A stretch of DNA of 64,000 bases, from assembly GCA_944389025.1 (NCBI GenBank), contig CALXKU010000006.1, forward strand, positions 1 to 64,000. Direction: 5' to 3'. Position 1 is the stretch's first letter. Every line of letters begins with the position of its first letter. Source of the stretch: an uncultured Spirochaetaceae bacterium (lineage in GTDB: Bacteria > Spirochaetota > Spirochaetia > Sphaerochaetales > Sphaerochaetaceae). Positions 46,088 through 54,886 of the stretch are shown here, piece after piece. The position numbers were made by a program, and so were the translations under genes. The notes below the pieces were generated by a model. The model made no database searches. It was not told the origin of the DNA and saw only the letters and a program-made list of their open reading frames with translations.

Positions 46088-47382
46088 AATATCTTATAGA
46101 GACATACGGCTGTCAGCTTAATATGGCTGAAAGCAGTGCTATCGAGCTGATGCTGAAGGGGCAGGGAATAGAGAAGACAGAGGAAGCGGAAGATGCGGAT
46201 GTAGTCATCATAAACACATGTTCTGTGAGAAAGACTGCGGAAAATAGAATCTGGGGCCGCCTTGGCTATTTTAATTCCATAAAGAGAAAGAAGAACGGGA
46301 AACTTGATATAATAGTAACAGGTTGCATGGCAGAACGCCTCAAGGATGAGCTAAAAAAGGAAGCTCCTTTTGTTGATGCCGTAATCGGCACAAATGAGAA
46401 AGAGGAGATTCCGTCTTACGTGCTTTCTCACGAGATATGCAAAAAAGATAGCTACAGCTTCCTTTCATCCTACTATGAAGAAGGTTCCTTCTCCTCATAT
46501 GTTCCGATAATGAATGGATGCAATAATTTCTGCTCTTACTGCATAGTCCCTTACGTAAGGGGAAGAGAAGTCAGCAGAAATGTCGAGTCAATCATCGATG
46601 AGATCCGATTTCTGGAGAGCAAAGGTGTCAAGGAGATAACGCTTTTAGGACAGAATGTAAACAGCTACAAGGGAGAGTATAAGGGACAAGAAGTGGATTT
46701 CCCGACTCTTCTCGAAATAATTTACCCTTATCTTGATTCAATCGAGTTCGTAAGATTCGAATCCCCTCATCCAAAGGATTTTTCCAATCATCTTATCCGA
46801 GTAATAAGTGAAAAGGAAAGAATTTGCAGCCATATTCATCTTCCAATGCAGTCTGGATCTTCAAGGATTCTTTCTCTCATGAATCGTAAGACGACAAGAG
46901 AGCAGTTCATCGCTCTCCTAGATAAGATGAGAGGGGAAATAAAAGATCTCACATTCTCAACAGACGTTATGGTCGGCTTCCCAACCGAAAGCCTGGAGGA
47001 GTACGAGGATACGCTTTCCATGATGGAAATCATGGGATGCACCGAAGCTTTCATGTACTATTATAACCCGAGAGAGGGAACGCCCAGTGCGAAAATGGAT
47101 GGCCAGATTGAGGAGAGTGAGAAGATTAGAAGGCTGGAGTGCCTTATCAATGAACAGCTGGAAAGAGCGAAGAGAATAAAGGAAGCCCGTCTTCCATTTG
47201 TTACCAAAGTGCTTGTTCGCGGTACTACCCGTGATGATAAGTCCCGCCTTCTTGGCTATAATGAGCATAACGACATGGTGTCGTTCCTCCCTAAGAGGGA
47301 GCATGCAAAGGGTGATATGGTTCGCGTTAGGCTTACTGAGCTCAACGGTAACACGTACAGGGGAGAGGAGATAGATGTTTAA
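46084..47382 (+). CDS. miaB: tRNA-2-methylthio-N6-dimethylallyladenosine synthase
   Basis: 432 residues, TTG start with SD GGAGAGG. Radical-SAM methylthiotransferase modifying A37 of tRNAs reading UNN codons. The N-terminal UPF0004 domain binds a cluster with TYGCQLN, NTCSVRKTAE and GCMAERLKDEL; radical SAM motif GCNNFCSYCIVPYVRGRE; C-terminal TRAM domain with GYNEHNDMVSF. Middle member of the folD-miaB-sir2 unit, overlapping both neighbours. Confidence 0.94.
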   Translation: MKYLIETYGCQLNMAESSAIELMLKGQGIEKTEEAEDADVVIINTCSVRKTAENRIWGRLGYFNSIKRKKNGKLDIIVTGCMAERLKDELKKEAPFVDAVIGTNEKEEIPSYVLSHEICKKDSYSFLSSYYEEGSFSSYVPIMNGCNNFCSYCIVPYVRGREVSRNVESIIDEIRFLESKGVKEITLLGQNVNSYKGEYKGQEVDFPTLLEIIYPYLDSIEFVRFESPHPKDFSNHLIRVISEKERICSHIHLPMQSGSSRILSLMNRKTTREQFIALLDKMRGEIKDLTFSTDVMVGFPTESLEEYEDTLSMMEIMGCTEAFMYYYNPREGTPSAKMDGQIEESEKIRRLECLINEQLERAKRIKEARLPFVTKVLVRGTTRDDKSRLLGYNEHNDMVSFLPKREHAKGDMVRVRLTELNGNTYRGEEIDV

Positions 47383-48124
47383 CGAGTTTTTCACTCTTTT
47401 GAAGAATTCTAGACGGCAGGTAGTCTTAACAGGTGCTGGGGTTTCAACACTTTCAGGCATCCCCGATTTCAGAAGTTCAGACGGGCTATACAGCAAAGAG
47501 TTCGGGCACATGAGAGTTGAGGAGATTCTCGATATTGACTTCTTCAAGGCGCATCCGGAGATTTTCTATTCATGGGCGAAAGATAACTGGTACAACATAG
47601 ATAATGTCAAGCCGAACATAATACATGAGACGCTGAAAAAAGCTGAGGATAAGGGATACCTTAGTGAGGGCATATTCACACAGAATATAGATTTCCTTCA
47701 CGAGAGGGCAGGCAGCAGAAAGGTTTACCCTCTGCATGGCACCCTTGAGAGGGCCTATTGCATCTCCTGTCATAGCTATCATGAGTATGACGAGATTTCA
47801 AAGATTGTTCATGAGGATAAGATCCCTCGCTGTGACAGGTGCGGCGGCCTTATAAAACCGGATATCATCTTTTATGGTGAGAATCTTGATATGAGCATAC
47901 TCCAAAGAGCGGAAAACGCTTTCTATAATGCGGATCTTGTTCTAGTACTTGGTTCTTCTCTTGTTGTAAATCCAGCAGCATCCCTTCCTTACATTGCTGC
48001 AAGGAAGGGCAGTAACATAGTAATAGTCAACCGGGATGATACCTACCTTGATCCTTATGCTGCTTTAAGGTACAGGGATCTTAAGAGTTTCTTCATAGCC
48101 TTTGCATCTTTCCTTGACGCTTGA
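47375..48124 (+). CDS. Sir2-family NAD-dependent deacylase
   Basis: 249 residues. NAD-binding GAGVSTLSGIPDFRSSDGLY, QNIDFLHERAGS, catalytic His in PLHGTLERAYCISC, zinc ligands CISC and CDRCGG, and LVLGSSLVVNPAASLP near the C-terminus. Class-U/III sirtuin-like length. Likely removes acyl groups from lysine. Overlaps miaB by eight bases; its stop is embedded in the -35 box of the tmRNA promoter. Confidence 0.9.
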   Translation: MFNEFFTLLKNSRRQVVLTGAGVSTLSGIPDFRSSDGLYSKEFGHMRVEEILDIDFFKAHPEIFYSWAKDNWYNIDNVKPNIIHETLKKAEDKGYLSEGIFTQNIDFLHERAGSRKVYPLHGTLERAYCISCHSYHEYDEISKIVHEDKIPRCDRCGGLIKPDIIFYGENLDMSILQRAENAFYNADLVLVLGSSLVVNPAASLPYIAARKGSNIVIVNRDDTYLDPYAALRYRDLKSFFIAFASFLDA

Positions 48125-48149
48125 CTGATGAAATTTCTTTAATTATATT
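48121..48149 (+). promoter_or_regulatory. promoter of tmRNA
   Basis: -35 TTGACT, 17-base spacer, -10 TATATT; mature tmRNA begins 16 bases after the -10. Confidence 0.75.
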
Positions 48150-48164
48150 AAGTATAGCCAAAGC

Positions 48165-48531
48165 GGGGGTGTTTTGGTTTCGACTTGCTTTACCAGGTCG
48201 GAGACTGCGGGCCAAGAGCTGACTTGTAAAACCGGCACAAAAAAATAACTGCAAAGAAAGAAGAAGACGACAACGTCGAAACTCTTGCATTTGCTGCTTA
48301 ATTAAACGCAGCATGGCTTCTCCTGACACAGCTCTGAGGCTGGAAGAGGTCAACACAAACCAGGGCTTTCCTTACTGGGTGCACTCACCATTAAGGGAGA
48401 TCAAGTGGGTGCTACCTGCTCTCAACGCTGGTAATGCGGCCTAAAGGGTAGGGAAATCAGAAGCATTACTACGCTCCGTAGATGTTTTCGGATGGACTGT
48501 TAGGACGGGAGTTCGAGTCTCCCCACCTCCA
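48165..48531 (+). ncRNA. ssrA: transfer-messenger RNA
   Basis: 367 bases. 5' GGGGGTGTTTTGGTTTCGAC and 3' GACGGGAGTTCGAGTCTCCC-CACCTCCA form the tRNA-like domain: acceptor GGGGGTG pairs with CACCTCC (one G-T), T-arm loop TTCGAGT. The tag reading frame runs 48251-48301 and encodes AKKEEDDNVETLAFAA before TAA, ending in the hydrophobic Ala-Ala expected for ClpXP/FtsH-type degradation. Pseudoknot pairs follow. CCA is not fully encoded. Rescues stalled ribosomes together with SmpB, encoded nearby on the other strand. Confidence 0.95.
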
Positions 48532-48534
48532 GAG

Positions 48535-48560
48535 GGTCAGCATAGGCTGGCCTTTTTTTT
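48535..48560 (+). terminator. terminator of tmRNA
   Basis: Stem GGTCAGC/GCTGGCC with four-base loop and eight Ts. Confidence 0.85.
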
Positions 48561-48851
48561 ATTATGAAAAATACATGAAAAGAGGAAATACTATACATCT
48601 CCTTGGAATATACTTCTCTTCAAAAGAGAGAAACATAGTAGATTGGAAGGAGGAAATCTTCCTCTTTGACTGATTGACATTTTATCACCGAGAACCTCTA
48701 TTTATTCCAAACAGAACTTGATAATTGTTTTTTGTGATGCGATGAGACTCTATGATCCTTCATAAGAGTTTTTTCAGATGTCTACAAATTTATCAGAAAA
48801 ACTGTAAGAAGACCTGTAGATTATATTTAGATAATTACTCTAAATAGTATA
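48561..48851. other. AT-rich intergenic stretch
   Basis: About 290 bases with no gene, RNA or repeat that I can support. An SD-less short open frame reading MKRGNTIHLLG is not convincing. Confidence 0.5.
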
Positions 48852-49037
48852 TTAGTTTTTCAAAGCAGTAATAGGAATGACATGGACACCATCTGGTCTC
48901 GTTTCTATGGCATTAGCCATCCCTGATATTACATAAAGTTCCTTCGGAGGAATTCCATCATCTTTTTCTATTTCAGCTTTAATAAGGTTATTAGCAGCAA
49001 ATTCGGAAAGAGCTTTAAGGCATATTCGGATTTTGCC
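48852..49037 (-). pseudogene. 62-codon coding remnant downstream of smpB
   Basis: Open in the same frame as smpB directly after its stop codon, without a start codon of its own. The translation includes KALSEFAANNLIKAEIEKDD and GIPPKELYVISGMANAIETR, then PDGVHVIPITALKN and a TAA; composition and codon use look like genuine protein, the C-terminus of an unrecognised family. Most likely the 3' remnant of a deleted gene. Confidence 0.4.
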
Positions 49038-49499
49038 TTAATAATTCATTTCCTTAAGTTGACGTCTTGCGTCAATCTTCATGTCTTTTTCCTTTATGGC
49101 CTCTTTCTTATCCCTGACGTTCTTACCACGAGCAAGTGCAATTTTCATCTTCACGAGGTTCCCTTTCAGATAGATTTCCAGAGGAACAATAGTAAGTCCT
49201 TTCTCGTTCACTTTTCTCTGGAATTTCTTGATTTCCATTCTGTGAGCAAGAAGTTTTCTGTTCCTTGCAGGCTCATGGTTGAATATGTTGCCATGGCTGT
49301 AAGGCTGGACGAGGAAACCGATAAGAACAAGCTCCCCGCTCTTTATGACTATATAACTGTCGGAGAAGGAGCATTTTCCTTCCCTGATACTCTTGACTTC
49401 AGTTCCTTGAAGAGCCATACCGCATTCAAGCTCCTCAAGAATCTCATAATTGAAATATGCCTTCTTATTCTTTTGAATAAGTTTGAAGTTATCACTCAT
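49038..49499 (-). CDS. smpB: SsrA-binding protein SmpB
   Basis: 153 residues; brings tmRNA to stalled ribosomes. OB-barrel motifs KKAYFNYEILEELECGMALQGTEVKSIR, and FNHEPARNRKLLAHRMEI, VPLEIYLKGNLVKMKIALARGK, followed by a basic C-terminal helix KKEAIKEKDMKIDARRQL. Overlaps the upstream FGE-sulfatase gene by four bases, so translated from the leaderless transcript of that gene. Lies about 500 bases from ssrA on the opposite strand. Confidence 0.95.
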   Translation of the reverse strand: MSDNFKLIQKNKKAYFNYEILEELECGMALQGTEVKSIREGKCSFSDSYIVIKSGELVLIGFLVQPYSHGNIFNHEPARNRKLLAHRMEIKKFQRKVNEKGLTIVPLEIYLKGNLVKMKIALARGKNVRDKKEAIKEKDMKIDARRQLKEMNY

Positions 49500-50869
49500 C
49501 TTGCAATCCTGAAACCGACATAATCACTGCAGGTGGATTTCGATATAAGGCCGACAGTATCAGCATTTATCTCCTCTGGAGAGTTTAGATAAGATCCACC
49601 TTTTATGATGATGTCATCATTTTCCAACGAATAGCAATCATAGCCTAAAATACGGCTTAGGGGAACATATTCCGAACTTGTGAATTCCCAAACGCCTCCC
49701 ATCATCATCTGAGGTCTTGAACTATCAGCATCCGCCCAGTTAAGGGATGTCGCGTAGTTCTTATTCTGAACGGAGTAGGCGGCATAACTCCATTCAGCCT
49801 CACTGGGAAGACGGTAGCTAACTCCATCCCTTCTGCTTAACCAGTCAATGTAAGCCTGAGCGGCATAATAGCTTATATTCCTTATAGGACGAAGGCTCAC
49901 ATAGCCAATTGATAGAGAAACCCCGCTTAAATAATTCTCATCAACAAGTCCTTCTGAGATAAGATTTTCCTTATTTGAAAGAGCCCATTCAGGATTTTCA
50001 CTTACAAAGAGTGCGTATTCATATTCGCTAACAGGGCGCGATGAGATGGAGAAATCAGGTGTGCTTACCTCAATTCTCTTTTCATTTATGAGGGGGTATC
50101 TATCTCCCATGTATGAGCCCATTTCGAATGTGGCTGCTTCATATGAGATAAAACCATCTCCACTTGATGATGGTGCACTTACCTCATGAAAATAGTTGTA
50201 AGCTGCATTCTCATCGGGTGTGAAGATCGTAGCATCAAACTCAGGAGCAATTGAAAGCATTGAACATGCTTCCAAATAATCTAAATACATCTCTTTGCTT
50301 GATATATGCGCAACCGCCTTATCCCATAGAGTGCTATCTACAGACTCATTAAGGGCAATCATATCTTTTGCATATGATGAGAAAAGCGGTGGAAGCGTGG
50401 TTGGAGGGGCAAATGATGTTACTTTAGACCAAGAAGAGACGTCAGATAGGAACCTCTCATTAACCGATGCGACAAGCTCGTCACTTTTCTGATATTCAAC
50501 ATTTATATCCTCGCTCCTATGAAAGAGCAGAGTGAAGAATATTGGATGAGATATATCTATCGTATCATTTCCAATCTCGACGGAATTCTTAACATAGCTC
50601 ACGCTGTGTTCACCGGATTGGATGAAGTATCTGGAACCTTCCGTAGAGCCGAGATAGCTTCCATCCATATAGACTCCAATGCCTGTAAGATCGGATGTAA
50701 ATGAAACGTACTTTCCGCCGTTCACGATTCCAGGAAGCATGAACAGAAGAAAGAAGATTAAAATGAATGCGGCTATGATTGAAGATAATATAACAATGCC
50801 GGGGCGTAGGCCGAATATCGGCTCAAGCTTTACAGGCTCCACCTCGGGCAGCTCTCTTTTTTTTCTCAT
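49496..50869 (-). CDS. membrane-anchored FGE-sulfatase (SUMF1-like) domain protein
   Basis: 457 residues. One membrane helix (about residues 27-50, IVILSSIIAAFILIFFLLFMLPG), a PEGA-like beta segment (GIGVYMDGSYLGSTEGSRYFI), a helical middle, then a C-terminal FGE-sulfatase domain: ATFEMGSYMGDRYPLINEKR, SRPVSEYEYALFV, YRLPSEAEWSYAAY, GGVWEFTSSEY, IIKGGSYLNS and VGFRIAR. The active-site Cys pair of true formylglycine-generating enzymes is not evident, so it is probably a C-type-lectin-like binding or signalling form. A TATGTT -10 ends six bases before ATG; no SD, so predicted leaderless. Confidence 0.8.
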   Translation of the reverse strand: MRKKRELPEVEPVKLEPIFGLRPGIVILSSIIAAFILIFFLLFMLPGIVNGGKYVSFTSDLTGIGVYMDGSYLGSTEGSRYFIQSGEHSVSYVKNSVEIGNDTIDISHPIFFTLLFHRSEDINVEYQKSDELVASVNERFLSDVSSWSKVTSFAPPTTLPPLFSSYAKDMIALNESVDSTLWDKAVAHISSKEMYLDYLEACSMLSIAPEFDATIFTPDENAAYNYFHEVSAPSSSGDGFISYEAATFEMGSYMGDRYPLINEKRIEVSTPDFSISSRPVSEYEYALFVSENPEWALSNKENLISEGLVDENYLSGVSLSIGYVSLRPIRNISYYAAQAYIDWLSRRDGVSYRLPSEAEWSYAAYSVQNKNYATSLNWADADSSRPQMMMGGVWEFTSSEYVPLSRILGYDCYSLENDDIIIKGGSYLNSPEEINADTVGLISKSTCSDYVGFRIAR

Positions 50870-50875
50870 AGGCTA

Positions 50876-50927
50876 AACATAATAAGGTAAGCCGTTACTT
50901 GTCAACTTAAATCAATTGTTGTACCTT
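50876..50927. promoter_or_regulatory. divergent promoter pair with overlapping -35 boxes
   Basis: Minus promoter for the FGE-domain gene: -35 TTGACA (50905-50900), 18-base spacer, -10 TATGTT (50881-50876). Plus promoter for lepB: -35 TTGTCA (50899-50904), 17-base spacer, -10 TACCTT (50922-50927). The -35 hexamers overlap by five bases at TTGTCAA. Start codons lie six and eight bases after the -10 boxes. Confidence 0.65.
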
Positions 50928-50935
50928 CAAAACAT

Positions 50936-51934
50936 ATGGATAGGCTACTAAGCGCAATAGAAAGGCGAAGCGAAAGATATCTGACAAGAAGGAAGCAGAT
51001 AAAAGAATACAATAAGGGTAAGAAGAGGACTATAGGCAGCGAAATTCTCTCATGGCTTGATGCCCTGGTTTTTGCTGTCTTCTGGGTTATCATCATAAAC
51101 CAGTTCCTGTTCCAATTCTTTCTCATCCCTTCGCCTAGCATGGTCTCGACACTTAATGTAGGAGACAGGGTTGCGGTAATCAAGAATGCCTATGGTACTG
51201 AGCTCTATCCAGCAGGGCCTAAGATTGCAAGTGATAAAAGAAGGGTGGAGCGTGATGATATAATCACGTTCTATAATCCTGAATACGATTCAAAAGGACC
51301 TGTTTTCGATATTTTCTCTCAGATTGTATTCATGGGAACACTTTCTTTGGTGAACATAGATAAGAATCCTGATGGCTCCGTTGCTGAGAGGCTCTATGTC
51401 AAAAGGGCTGTCGGCTTTCCCGGAGATGTCATAAAGTTTGAAAACGGTAATGTCATGATTCGTCTAAACGGGGAAGGGGAGTTTATCAAGGAAGAGGTTT
51501 TCAGGGATGAGAACGGACTTTCCCGTGGCCCTCACAGGGATGTAAACATGGATGACTACATCTGGCTCAGAGCGTACGGCAATCTACTTGCATATGATGA
51601 GAGGGGGATTCTCAATTCGGCACCGACATACCTTAAAAGGGCATATGCCCAGATAGATCAGAACTCAAACATCTCCGATTTCTATGAGGTTGAGCACCAG
51701 AGAGCACTATCGGCTACGAAACTCGAGCCGATGAACATGGAAGAGAGAAGCATTCTCAACAGCTATGAGAATGGAATCTACGTGCCTGAAGACCATGTAC
51801 TGCCACTTGGAGATAACAGGGACAACTCACGCGATGGCAGATATTTCGGCCCTGTAAGCGAAAGTGATATCAACGGAAAAGTTGTTCTGAGATTCTGGCC
51901 CCTTTCAGATTTCTCCATCCTATCTGACAAATGA
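50936..51934 (+). CDS. lepB: signal peptidase I
   Basis: 332 residues; cleaves signal peptides at the outer face of the inner membrane. Cytosolic basic N-terminus, one membrane helix (about residues 41-63), catalytic Ser68 in PSPSMVSTLNVGD, catalytic Lys156 in RLYVKRAVGFPGDVI, and box E GDNRDNSRDGRYFGPV. An insertion of about 90 residues between boxes D and E makes it longer than Bacillus enzymes. Predicted leaderless. Overlaps hemW by four bases. Confidence 0.94.
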   Translation: MDRLLSAIERRSERYLTRRKQIKEYNKGKKRTIGSEILSWLDALVFAVFWVIIINQFLFQFFLIPSPSMVSTLNVGDRVAVIKNAYGTELYPAGPKIASDKRRVERDDIITFYNPEYDSKGPVFDIFSQIVFMGTLSLVNIDKNPDGSVAERLYVKRAVGFPGDVIKFENGNVMIRLNGEGEFIKEEVFRDENGLSRGPHRDVNMDDYIWLRAYGNLLAYDERGILNSAPTYLKRAYAQIDQNSNISDFYEVEHQRALSATKLEPMNMEERSILNSYENGIYVPEDHVLPLGDNRDNSRDGRYFGPVSESDINGKVVLRFWPLSDFSILSDK

Positions 51935-53043
51935 CAGGGATAGATTTTTCAAAGCCGATATCGCTATATATCCATGTGCCGTTCTGTACCAGGAAGTGCT
52001 CTTATTGCGCGTTCTATTCCCTTGCAGAGAGAAGATGGCCGATAAAGCCTGATGAGTATGCCTCAAAAATCATTGAAATCATAAGAGCACTTCCCCCCTT
52101 AAGATTCTCAACAATATACTTTGGTGGTGGAAACCCTGGACTCTTATCTGATGATGCGATTATTTCAATCATTGATGAATCTTCAAGGTATGGCAGAGCG
52201 GAGGAGATTACGCTTGAGCTTAACCCGGAAGAAGTTTCTGAAAAAAGAATTGAAATATTGAGAAATCACATTGACAGGATTTCAATAGGAATTCAATCGC
52301 TTAATGAGAAAACGCTCAGCTTTCTAGGAAGAAACAGTACGAGAGATGAGAATATAAAAGCATTAAAAATACTGAGGGATAGCGCAATCAATTTCAATGC
52401 TGACCTCATGACAGCCATTCCAGGAGCAAGCATTGATGATACTCTGAGTGATATAGATGAGCTATCATCATTCTATCCCTCGCATATCTCCTTCTATTGC
52501 CTGACATTTGAAGAGAATACGCCGCTTTATCCAATGAGAAAGCTGAGAGATGAGGAATTTGAAATCTCCTCCCTTCTTGGAGGTTGGAAAAGACTCAAAG
52601 AGCTAGGCTACGAGCATTATGAGGTATCTAATTTCGCACGCGATGGAAAATATAGCAAACATAATATCAATTACTGGAATCTTGGGCAGTATATAGGAGT
52701 AGGGCCAGCAAGTGAGAGCAGTATTGGCTGGAGAGATATCAGTTCGTATCACGAGGTTGAGGATCTTTGTGCCTGGCTTGATGGGAAGCGGGGGAAAGTT
52801 GAGAAGCTCGACCGCATAGAAGGGGCTCTTGAATATATTATGGTCAGTCTGAGGAGTAAGTGGGGAGTGAATAAAAAAGAGCTTTCAGAGCGTTTTTTAA
52901 TCGATTTTGATTCGACATTCAAAAATGCTATTGGAAAGCTCGATAAAAATAGTTATTCAGATACCGACTTTAGTTTCTCTTTGACGGAGAAAGGGTGGAT
53001 GATACTTGATTCGATCATCCTTACCCTTTCGCTGGAGCTTTAA
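51931..53043 (+). CDS. hemW: HemW-type radical SAM protein
   Basis: 370 residues. YIHVPFCTRKCSYCAFYS carries the CxxxCxxC cluster motif; FSTIYFGGGNPGLL, RISIGIQSLNEKTLSFLGR and HNINYWNLGQYIGVGPASES are HemW/HemN-like hallmarks. The one-residue change in the GGGTPS motif (here GGGNPG) is notable. HemW proteins bind haem and insert it into target enzymes; they are often mis-annotated as coproporphyrinogen dehydrogenase. Its stop codon overlaps the convergent putP end by four bases. Confidence 0.88.
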   Translation: MTGIDFSKPISLYIHVPFCTRKCSYCAFYSLAERRWPIKPDEYASKIIEIIRALPPLRFSTIYFGGGNPGLLSDDAIISIIDESSRYGRAEEITLELNPEEVSEKRIEILRNHIDRISIGIQSLNEKTLSFLGRNSTRDENIKALKILRDSAINFNADLMTAIPGASIDDTLSDIDELSSFYPSHISFYCLTFEENTPLYPMRKLRDEEFEISSLLGGWKRLKELGYEHYEVSNFARDGKYSKHNINYWNLGQYIGVGPASESSIGWRDISSYHEVEDLCAWLDGKRGKVEKLDRIEGALEYIMVSLRSKWGVNKKELSERFLIDFDSTFKNAIGKLDKNSYSDTDFSFSLTEKGWMILDSIILTLSLEL

Positions 53044-54602
53044 CACTCAAAAGTCTTAGCCTTTTCAAATTCCTCTTTAATCTCAGCAGATACATTGGGA
53101 GTCAGCAGTGATACGACAACTATGACGATGGATGAGATTATGAAAGCTGGAAGCAACTCGTAGATACCGAAAATTCCACCAAGTGGTTTAATAAGCAGAT
53201 TCCAGATGAAGACCATCGCAGCACCCGATACCATTCCCGCGATGGCACCCTCTCTTGTTGTTCTCTTCCAGAAAAGCGAGAAGAGCATAAGAGGCCCGAA
53301 TGCAGCGCCAAAACCGGCCCAAGCAAAGCTTACAATCGTGAAAATAACGCTCTCTTCATCAAGTGCGATAACCGCACCGAAGAGGGCGATAAGAATGAGT
53401 GTTATGCGACTTACTCTCATTACGCTCTTATCATCAGCATTCTTTTTGAAAATCCCCTGATAGATGTTCTTTGCAACAGCACTAGCCGCAATTAGAAGAT
53501 AACTGTCCGAACTTGAAATCGTAGCTGCGAATATTCCTGCCATGACTAATCCTGCAAAGAGCGGGTGAAGCATGGATGAGGCCATAAGGGAGAAAATGTT
53601 CTCGCTGGAGCTTGCATCGGTTAAAGCTGTCGGATAGAGTGCACGCCCGATAAGGCCGATTGTCACTGAAGCTGCAAGGGATATGAGAACCCAGATGGTT
53701 CCGATTCTCCTGCTCTTTGTAAGCTCATCGGCTTTTCTTATAGCCATGAAGCGGAGAAGAACCTGAGGTACTCCGAAATAGCCAAGACCCCATGCGAGCA
53801 TCGAGATAGCGGATAGGGCGGAGTATGGGGCAGGATCGGAAAAGAGTGCAACCCCGTTTTCAATAATTTGATTGCCAGCCTCGTCCAGAGTTGGATTTCC
53901 AAGGGAGAAGAACTCTAAAAAGCCAGGAATATTATTGATGTTCTCAAATACGGCACCAAGTCCACCGGCATTGATCGTGCCGAATACCAGGATGACTACA
54001 AGGGCAAAGACCATTACGATAGCCTGCATGAAATCCGATGCACTCTCCGCAAGGAAGCCGCCTATGAAAGTGTAAGTAAGAACAAGGACGACACCAACTA
54101 TCATCATGATGTGATAATCAAAGCCGAACATTGCTGAAAAGAGTTTTCCACAGGTCACAAAGCAGCTTGATGCGTATACGCAGAAGAAGATGAGAATAAG
54201 AAGTGAAGAGATCATCATTATGACTTTCTTCTTCTCATGGAATCGGTTGGAAAAGAAATCAGGTATCGTAATGGCGTTGTTTGCAACATGAGAATATCTT
54301 CTAAGCCTCTTAGCAACAAACAGCCAGTTGATATATGTCCCGATTAACAGACCAAGGGCAGTCCAGAACGCATCTGCCAGTCCCGTCCAGTAAGCAAGAC
54401 CGGGCAATCCCATTAATAGCCATCCGGACATGTCGCTCGCCTCCGCAGAGAATGCGGCTACCCAAGGACCTAGACTGCGCCCGCCGATATAATAATTCTC
54501 ACTATTTGCATTTGCTCTTTTCGCAAAATAGAATCCGATGAAAAGGACAACTGCAATATAGAGAACCATGGAAATAAGCATCTGTATTGAACTTGATGTC
54601 AT
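53040..54602 (-). CDS. putP: sodium/proline symporter (SSS family)
   Basis: 520 residues with about 13 transmembrane helices. ANSENYYIGGRSLGPWVAAFSAEASDMSGWLLMGLPG and TYTFIGGFLAESASDFMQAIVM match PutP, including the sodium-coordinating Ser-rich GIFAATISSSDSYLL. Takes up proline using a sodium gradient, which fits the sodium-type V-ATPase ring predicted in this window (inference). SD GAGGAGG, with a TATAAT box at 54638-54633 upstream. Confidence 0.93.
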   Translation of the reverse strand: MTSSSIQMLISMVLYIAVVLFIGFYFAKRANANSENYYIGGRSLGPWVAAFSAEASDMSGWLLMGLPGLAYWTGLADAFWTALGLLIGTYINWLFVAKRLRRYSHVANNAITIPDFFSNRFHEKKKVIMMISSLLILIFFCVYASSCFVTCGKLFSAMFGFDYHIMMIVGVVLVLTYTFIGGFLAESASDFMQAIVMVFALVVILVFGTINAGGLGAVFENINNIPGFLEFFSLGNPTLDEAGNQIIENGVALFSDPAPYSALSAISMLAWGLGYFGVPQVLLRFMAIRKADELTKSRRIGTIWVLISLAASVTIGLIGRALYPTALTDASSSENIFSLMASSMLHPLFAGLVMAGIFAATISSSDSYLLIAASAVAKNIYQGIFKKNADDKSVMRVSRITLILIALFGAVIALDEESVIFTIVSFAWAGFGAAFGPLMLFSLFWKRTTREGAIAGMVSGAAMVFIWNLLIKPLGGIFGIYELLPAFIISSIVIVVVSLLTPNVSAEIKEEFEKAKTFEC

Positions 54603-54815
54603 AGTTCCTCCTCAAGAAATTAATACAAAACTATTATATTTTCACCCAATTTACAAGAAGATTGATCGGTTGAGATGAATAAATAGGAAATTTAATCATT
54701 TTTGTGAAAAGATGATGAAAATTGTCCTTAGCGTGGTAATTCCAGTTGCTCAAACAAAAAAAACCTGGCAAATCTAAATATTGTTCCATAAGAGCAAGCT
54801 TTATCACAATTCATA

Positions 54816-54845
54816 TTGACGCTTAAAAATACATTGTGGTAAATT
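54816..54845 (+). promoter_or_regulatory. promoter of yebC
   Basis: -35 TTGACG, 18-base spacer, -10 TAAATT; ATG 42 bases further with an AGAGG SD. Confidence 0.6.
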
Positions 54846-54886
54846 TTCATAGGTTCAAGTAATTCTAACTTAATAAAGAGGTTTAT

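Noticed and set aside
48165-49037. Integration at the ssrA 3' end
   Set aside because: No duplicated tmRNA tail or integrase; only one small remnant follows.
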